From Polychytrium aggregatum (Eukaryota > Chytridiomycota > Chytridiomycetes > Polychytriales), in NCBI RefSeq assembly GCF_025602895.1, contig NW_026516278.1:1-64000 (forward strand): a stretch of DNA of 64,000 nt, given 5' to 3'. The stretch's first letter is position 1, and each line of letters starts with the position of its first letter. Shown here in pieces: positions 57,733-64,000 of this stretch. The notes beneath the pieces are model-generated. The model saw only the letters and a program-made list of their open reading frames with translations, had not been told where the DNA came from and ran no database searches. The translations under genes and the position numbers were made by a program.

Positions 57733-59545
57733 TCAGAGCTTGGACTTGACGATAGGCTTGGCGGCGGCAGGTGTGTTCTTGGATTCGTCGATGTACCAGA
57801 CCATCTCGTATTCCTGTCGGAGCATGGTTGAATCCGTTGGATCAGAGTACGTTCACAAGCTCCTTCATCCAGGACTGAGCTGCGACCGTGCGTAGACAAA
57901 CCTAACCTTGTGAACAAAACCGCACTTCTCGTAGAAGGGTATGTTCTTGTCACTGCAGTCCACTATCAACCAGATTCAGCAAATGCAGGTGAGAAGCACG
58001 CTTGCACGATCCTCATTCGCGTGCTTTCGGTGATCATTCTTGATCGGTCTACTTACAGATGACTGTAAAGAGACTGAACGTGAGTGTGCTGATAATGCCC
58101 AACGCTCATCCCCAAGCAGCAGCAGCAGCAGCAGAAGATCAATAGCGCCAAGCACCACCATCCGGACGAATGCCGAGACATGCTTTGCTTTCCCCGGTCC
58201 ATCGGCTGCATCGGGTTTACCTTTATAGCACCCACGGCCCTTGCCAATGTCCTTGAGCGTCTCGATGATACTGGAGCGCAGACTCGCTTAGCTTCGCTTG
58301 TTTGGGCGGGACGTCTGGGGATCCTCCACAACAGCCTTATGTTGCGCGACTTACCGCTTTCCCAAGTTCAGTCCTCGGTATGTCTGGAGGGTGACAATGT
58401 CTGGAAGGCGTGGGGCTGTTTGAGCAAGAGATACTGGCCGGGCCGTCCAGCCCGTTGTTGTCCTGACATCCGGCCCGAGCGCGTGCTTGCCAACCGACCC
58501 CATTCCCATGCGCCAATTACCTTCAATATGGCCGACCTGAGCAACGCCGGATGGGGAGTTTGTGGTTTCGGGATGAGCCAAGGCGGTTCCGGCAGATTGG
58601 CGGTGCCGGCGGACGCCCTCACATGTGCATCGCCTCCACCCTCTCCGCACCGGCTGCGGCCGGGATGAGCATTCTCTCTCGCCCTCGTCGTCGACTCACC
58701 AGACCGGTATTGTGGACAAACTTGCGCTCGACAAACACGGTGCCGGCGGCAATGATCAGACTCTTCTTGACGTCTTCGATGACTATGGTGAAATATCTGC
58801 GAGGAAGTGGATACGGGTTCTTTAGTATATCGAGGATGAGCCGCCAATGGGTGTAGCAGCGTGGCATTGGCAGCATGGGCGAAACACAGCACGGACTCGA
58901 CTCGTCGCCGGTCATATCAATGCTGGCACATCTTTGAGTGCATCCAGAACTACGAATGACGACGGGCTGGGCCGATTTTCCATACTCGTGGTTGTGGGCC
59001 TTGAGATACGAGAATCGATCTGGGTGTGTGGTCCAAGGCGATTTGGATGGGTCAATCGGCAGCGACGACTCGCCAGGCGCATCCGAAACGAGCTGCGTCA
59101 AAGGCCAACGGGAATGCATAGGGGCATATGCATGCCACGGACATCAACCCACCGACAAACTGTTCCTTGGTGAGATCGCCGACAGTGGTTAGCTGCGAGA
59201 GAGCCTGGAGGAAACCTGCGAGGAGCAAGAGTACTTGCTCAGATGAGAGACGGTGTGCATGGGGTTGCCCGGTGCACCTCTGTGTCAAGCAGCGAGTGGC
59301 TGCCACCAGAGATCCGGTGCAATAAGGTGCTAGAGAGCACCGACTGCTGCACACATCATCTTATCGACTCCGAGCGGCATCATTCGACCTGGCAGAGCGG
59401 TGGATCTCGCACCTTTGTCGTAGTCCTTGATGGAGAGCGGGCGAACCGCGAATCCATCGGGCAGTGCCTGCTGCTGGCTTGCCGGGATCAGGCGCGGGCA
59501 GAAGAGCAGGTCTGAGTTGACGGGGTGGTTGGCAGAGGTGGCCAT
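57733..59545 (-). CDS. GNA1: Glucosamine-6-phosphate N-acetyltransferase
   Basis: Nine exons in phase: 59545-59413, 59215-59153, 59019-58986, 58796-58700, 58536-58521, 58400-58355, 58270-58221, 57962-57907, 57813-57733; 191 residues. It starts MATSANHPVNSD. GNAT landmarks: GFAVRPLSIKDYDKGFLQAL, LTTVGDLTKEQF, DRFSYLKAHNHE|YFTIVIED, AAGTVFVERKFVHNTGL|VGHIED, the acetyl-CoA loop YRGLNLGKRIIETLKDIG, GCYKVILDCSDKNIPFYEKC (ILDC read as VDC here) and GFVHK|EYEMVWYI. The enzyme makes GlcNAc-6-phosphate for UDP-GlcNAc, hence chitin, N-glycans and GPI anchors. Exon 5 is only 16 nt (VGHIE). The tail after the core (DESKNTPAAAKPIVKSKL) is longer than in yeast as I recall. Confidence 0.93.
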
Positions 59546-59951
59546 ATTTCCAGCAGCGCAGAAGGGAACGTGTTCGGGAGAGAACAGAGAAGGGCATTCG
59601 GTGGGCTCGGGGAGGGGGATTTTGAGCCGAGGACGTCGTCACCCAGGCTCCGACTCCGACGCCGATCGGCCGTGGCCAATCGGGCCGCACACCACACACT
59701 TCCCGCGCACTTCCCACAGCCACCATCCAGGGCGATCCGGAGCCATCCAACTCGAACCGCTCCAAGTGTATCCATGCGCTCGGAGGCTCATGCGCTTCGC
59801 TGCGAATGTCCGCTGCCGGCCGGCTGTCCTGCTGGAGCATGCAAGCACACACTGCCAATCCAACGGGGGCGGGCGGGTGGCTGACAAGGCGTTCGTTTAT
59901 TGATCGGGGTGAGCCGCAGATCTGCTCATCGCTTGCATCGGAGCTGCCATC
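59546..59951. other. GNA1 promoter / UBC12 3' spacer
   Basis: 406 bp; no gene supported. ATTGG/CCAAT boxes occur at 59679 and 59856. Confidence 0.4.
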
Positions 59952-61254
59952 TCATATCGCGACCCGGTCGTATTGTACACCATCCACAGACTGTCCGTTC
60001 ATGGCTCGGCGGACGTTATTTTCGAAAACAGTACGGTTGGCGCGCAGGACCTCGGCAGCCTCTGTCATTGTCGCCGATAGGATGCGTTCGAGGGCATTAG
60101 TCATACTGACCAAGGACGAGGACCTGTTGCTTACGGCCCCGCCCAGCGGCAGGATGCTGCTGCTTCGTCAGAGGTACAGCAGGATCGTGCATGGCATAAT
60201 CGCCGCTTACCCTTGTTCAACGGATCGTCGGCATTCGGCTCCAGGAACAGATACTGGAGCCCTACCAGCACTGCGTTGATGTTGAGCACGGGCTTCCAGT
60301 CCTCACGGAGAATGTTTAGGCAGACGTTTCCGTCGAGATCGATGTTGGGGTGGTAGATCTGAGTCGAGGTGGGGCGGCAAAGATGAGCACTCCCGATGTC
60401 GGTGACAAATGTGGCAGTCGGCGCTGGTCGACGAAACCAGCCAGCCCCGTGCAGCCGAGGTGCACGGCAGAGCGCTACCATCAGAACGGACAACGCACCT
60501 TGGACAAGCAGAGAACTTTTGGCGGTTCATGGGGATAGTTTGTGTTGATCTTGAACGAGAACCTGAAGATGCCCCCCCGGTAGAATCCTGGGCAGCGATC
60601 AGGCAGGGTGTTATCAGGAGGAGGCAGGTGGCATTCGTCGTTCGGCCTAACGGTCCAGGTCCTGCGGCCGCCACCGTTGTAGCGGGCTGCTGTCGATCGG
60701 GATCACAGGAGCTTGTCCAGCAGCAGCTCTGCCTCCGTGGCATTTCCGCCTTACCTTCGTCAGGAGCGATTGTCAACTCGCTATTGAAGAGGTCGTTCGG
60801 ATCCGGGAATACCAGTTTCATGGTTCTCGGGATCTGCTCGATATCACCCAAATCTACCGGGGAGAGAATATGTGCAAGGGAATGACTTAGCACCCTGAAC
60901 CCCACCACCGTCGCCGTTGTCGTCGCTGCCGCCTTGGCACGAACTGGCCCATAACCGATCGCTGTGTTCCTCCGAACTGGCCAAACATATGCCGCCCTCA
61001 AGCCTTAGAGAACGACAGATCGGTACCAACCTTTCTGGATTCGGAGCTGGGCAGCCGGAATCTTGGACTTTGTCGCGGCTGGAGAAGCACCCTCCTTGGC
61101 CTGAGGTCGAGGGGGTGGCCAAACGAGTGAGCGTCGCTGGGTTGGAAAATACGACGCCACTCCGAGCAGGAGCAGCGATCGACGGGAGGAGATGCGCATG
61201 GCAGCAGCAGATGTGCACGGGCGCTACCTTTCTGAGACTCAAAATACCCTTCAT
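59952..61254 (-). CDS. UBC12: NEDD8-conjugating enzyme Ubc12
   Basis: Six exons in phase: 61254-61228, 61100-61031, 60853-60755, 60587-60499, 60358-60211, 60061-59952; 180 residues (family about 183). The N-terminal [13 protein letters not shown] is the peptide that docks on the NEDD8 E1 and Dcn1. Core: [77 protein letters not shown], the catalytic Cys in [18 protein letters not shown] (about residue 108), [19 protein letters not shown] and the end VQYDRVAI. It transfers NEDD8 to cullins and so activates SCF-type ligases. Confidence 0.95.
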
Positions 61255-61637
61255 GGCTGGTATGTCGGTTGTGGGATGCGGGGAGCCTGCGATGAAGTCT
61301 GGACGGTGCTGGGCCGCTCTCGGCACGCTTGGATGGCGGAAGGCACGGCCGTCTGGGGCTTCGGACACGTGGACAGCCTCGCTCACGGGACCGCCGTGCC
61401 TTTTTTTGGAACCGCGTGCGACACGAGTGTGCGACAAGGGTGTCAAAAGCGAGACCGGTGCCGTTGCGCTGTCGTGCTGTTGGCATCAGCAGAAGCTGCA
61501 GCGACCACACTCGACCAGGGCGGTCTTCGCCAACGCTCAGCAGAGGGAGCGGACGAGCTGTATTCAGGACCAAAGCTACGGGCAGGCGAGTGTGAATGTC
61601 CCCCGGCGTGGGTCGCGCCATCCCACGGCGCAACAGA
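61255..61637. other. UBC12 promoter region
   Basis: 383 bp upstream of UBC12 and downstream of the AZUL gene stop. No TATA box, no gene. Confidence 0.4.
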
Positions 61638-64000
61638 TCAACGGCCTTTGGGCAGCGGGCCGTGTGCCTCGAGCCACTGCAGCGCCTGATCCGGGTTGTC
61701 CTTGCCCTCCATCAGGCCCTTGACGCACCAGGCTGCAGTGTATCCAAGAGGCTCCAGCTGGGTGGCGAGCATGCGTCGTTGATGGACGGCAGCGTCGCTC
61801 ACGCAGAGATAGTAGACTGGATTCTGTGCACTGAAGAGAAACGACTTTTTGGCCAGTTCGATTGCAAGGAGAGCCGCTTCGTTGGCGTCGGTAACGGCCG
61901 CGCTCTCTGGACTTGGGTTGGTTTTGCAGTACTGCGCATGCAGAGAAGCCGGCCGGAGCGAATATCAGCGATTGGGCAGTACGGCTCGCCACCAAAAGCG
62001 CATCTATCATAACCGCTCGTCAAGCGCTCACCTCCAATGCAATGCGATACGATGCAATGCGATGTGATTTACCTTGTTTCGGCAGAAGGCGTTGCCGCAT
62101 CCGCTCGTAAGCTGCCCGTGGTATGTCTGCACAATCTTTTGAGTGAGCTTTTGGTTTCCCGGATCGTTTCGTGGGCTCCAGAAGGGCTTGAAGCAGGCCG
62201 TGCACAGCTTCATCTGGTTCGGAAACTGGTCGTTCAGGGGATTGGCGCAGTTCTGGTTGCTGCACAGCTGAAAGATTTTCTGGTAGTTGCGCTCGTTCTG
62301 GTGCATGGCGTGGTGGGTCTGGATGTCTTTGAGCTGGACATTGCGCTGGCATTTTGTGCACTGAATCGTGCGCGAGCCGCATTCGCCCTCGTGCGAGGTA
62401 AGGTTCATAAGAATGTCCTTGGCGAGCGTCGGCTTCGGCCCTGCCTTGACATGCAAATGGCAGTACCGACACGAGATGATACGCTCAGGACAGTCGCTTC
62501 GGCGATGTCCGGCCACTTGGTCAAGGGCGAGCTCCCGTCCGCATTCACAGACGAGCGGCGAATGTGCCAGGTCGAGGTGTTTTGCTCTGTCTGCTACAGA
62601 TCCAGCCTACGCAGAGGGACGGATGCGTTGTTAGAGGAATGACGAGGTACTTGTGTGAGATCACTGAAGCATTGGTATCTCCGGGAGTCTGATACTGCCG
62701 ACAGCACAAACCCATTCGCACCAACAGAGCACAATTCCACTACATTCTAGAAGCGCAGATGTGGCCTCACCATCTCACAAAGCTCACAGTGCCAGTGACT
62801 GGCAATCTGTGACTTCTGGAAGACCTTGTTGCACCTCGGACACAGCACATTGTTTCGCTCGCAAAAGATTTGATGCATCGGGTAGCTCCGGGTGGGCACC
62901 CTGGTCTTGCAGTTGCTGCATTCTGTCAGCGGCTCTGTCGAAGCAGCAGCTTCTGTCGCTTGCCTGTCCAAGCTGGAGGTGCCCTGTTCAGGATCGCCGA
63001 TTGAGGTCTGGGCTCGTACGGTGAGTCGGTATCGACTGGTGGCGCCCTCGTAGCCGTAGACTCCTATATGGATAAACGGTGAGCCTTCGACCGAATCCAT
63101 TGGCACGTTCAATACCGATGTTCCTCTGTCGACATTGTAGGCAGAATGATCGAGGCTCGTGGGATGCTCCTGAATGAGCGATACATAGAGATCACAGTCG
63201 CAGTTGTCTGCAGTGTCGACAGATATCCGGTACATGCGGTGGGACGGTGATGTTTTGACCTGCACGAACGATAACAGGCGGCGTGGCGGGCCAGCATTGT
63301 CGACAGCGTCAGAATAGTTCAAGACGGCAAGACCGAATCTGGACAGACCGTGCAGTCCGCCCAAGATTGCTCGAGTTGGCGATAGAAAGCATCGCCAGCA
63401 TTCCTTTCCATGACATCTTACCGAGTAGTGCATATAGCGGCCTTTCTGAACAGCCCCCTCAACGACAGCCTTGAGCTCGGTGGGATGTTGGGCATCTGTG
63501 TCTGGGTACAGCACCTGATTCCTGCCAGAGTTGTCGGAGCGGACCGGGCCGATATTGGTGGTGAACTTGAGGCGCACTGCTTCTTCGGCAATGGAGGCAT
63601 CCAACGGGGCAATGTCGACCTCCATGTCGGTATTAAGACAGAGACAGGCGTCAGCCGGCTTGAGATCCGCCACAATGAACCCATGTTCCTTGAGCTGCTT
63701 GGTCTTGGGGTTGATGTGGGGCACCCGCAGAATCTCGCCCTTTGTGACGGTGGTCTGGAACTTGCGGAAGTAGGTCTCCAGGGTGGCTCTGCAGATAGAA
63801 CGGTTCCACGATGCGATTAGCATGTGGCCCCATGCTCGAATTGCGGATCTCTTCTCTCGAGCCTCACCTACCTCATATTTGCAATCTCGAGGTAATCCGG
63901 CTCCATTGGTGCGATGCGAGCCCATATGCACTTGGGCAGCTCAACGAGCTTGACACGGACGCTCGCTGCAGGGTGATCGGTTTGCATCGGGTCGTCCGAG
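61638..64000 (-). CDS. UFD1-domain / TRAF-finger / AZUL-domain protein (5' end off the window)
   Basis: Exons from the right edge: >64000-63872, 63788-62779, 62593-62073, 61931-61638. The second half of a UFD1 fold comes first: KCIWARIAPMEPDYLEIANM, RATLETYFRKFQTTVTKGEI, IVADLKPADACLCLNTDMEV, DIAPL. Next a beta-rich region (MYRISVDTADNCDCDLYVSL, HIGVYGYEGATSRYRLTVRA). Then TRAF/C2H2-type fingers (CSNCKTRVPTRSYPMHQIFC, CPRCNKVFQKSQIASHWHC, CECGRELALDQVAGHRRSDC). Then an AZUL domain, KIVQTYHGQLTSGCGNAFCR, NK|YCKTNPSP with AALLAIELAKKS, like UBE3A. The last part, AAWCVKGLMEGKDNPDQALQ-WLEAH, looks like a UBA helix bundle. It resembles plant PRLI-interacting factor K. A role in ubiquitin or Cdc48 pathways is inference. 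The N-terminal half of the UFD1 fold should lie beyond 64000. Confidence 0.85.

Overview
The window looks like nuclear DNA of a zoosporic (flagellated) fungus, most likely a chytrid. Genes are split by short GT-AG introns (about 50-250 nt) with CTGAC/CTAAC-like branch points. The proteins are fungal in type (Nup192, Dbp3, Vps60, Gna1 for chitin precursor, GH47 mannosidase). Two genes belong to the flagellum (SPATA4-like CH protein, IFT22). I see no rRNA, tRNA, CRISPR, phage, LTR element or capsid-bearing element.

Layout. 1-6 kb: a probable N-myristoylated RGS-like gene (-), a SPATA4-like gene (-) and a coiled-coil gene (+) whose frame breaks more than once. 6-11 kb: a Rab5-type GEF with VPS9 domain and C-terminal ubiquitin-interacting motif (-) and TRM61 (-). 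11-17.5 kb: the giant nucleoporin NUP192/205 (+). 18-25.5 kb: an unknown two-exon protein (+) behind a CCAAT-rich promoter, a GH47 alpha-mannosidase (-) and a secreted alpha/beta-hydrolase (-). 26-31 kb: VPS60/CHMP5 (-) and a LIM/coiled-coil protein (-). 32-35 kb: a long Pro/Ser-rich disordered protein (-). 35-37.9 kb: repeat-rich DNA with no supported gene. 38-42.5 kb: VPS26 (-) and an intracellular alpha/beta-hydrolase (-). 43-46 kb: a SMYD-type SET/MYND methyltransferase (-). 46.4-51.5 kb: NUP2/NUP50 (+) and DBP3 (-). 52-57 kb: a RING protein (+), an F-box/LRR protein (-) and IFT22 (+). 57.7-64 kb: GNA1 (-), UBC12 (-) and a UFD1/TRAF-finger/AZUL protein (-) that runs off the right edge.

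The genes do not form an operon, but functions recur. Endosomal ubiquitin-dependent sorting: VPS9-UIM, VPS60, VPS26. Ubiquitin/NEDD8 biology: UBC12, F-box, RING and the UFD1-AZUL protein. Nuclear pore: NUP192, NUP2. Glycan supply: GNA1, GH47. Flagellum: SPATA4-like, IFT22.

The most novel points are the VPS9+UIM domain pairing, the UFD1+TRAF+AZUL architecture, a short inverted-repeat element family with four copies, and the repeated placement of minisatellites inside introns. Exon models were spliced by hand from reading frame, GT-AG sites and recalled family sequences. Edges may be off by a base or use a neighbouring splice site.
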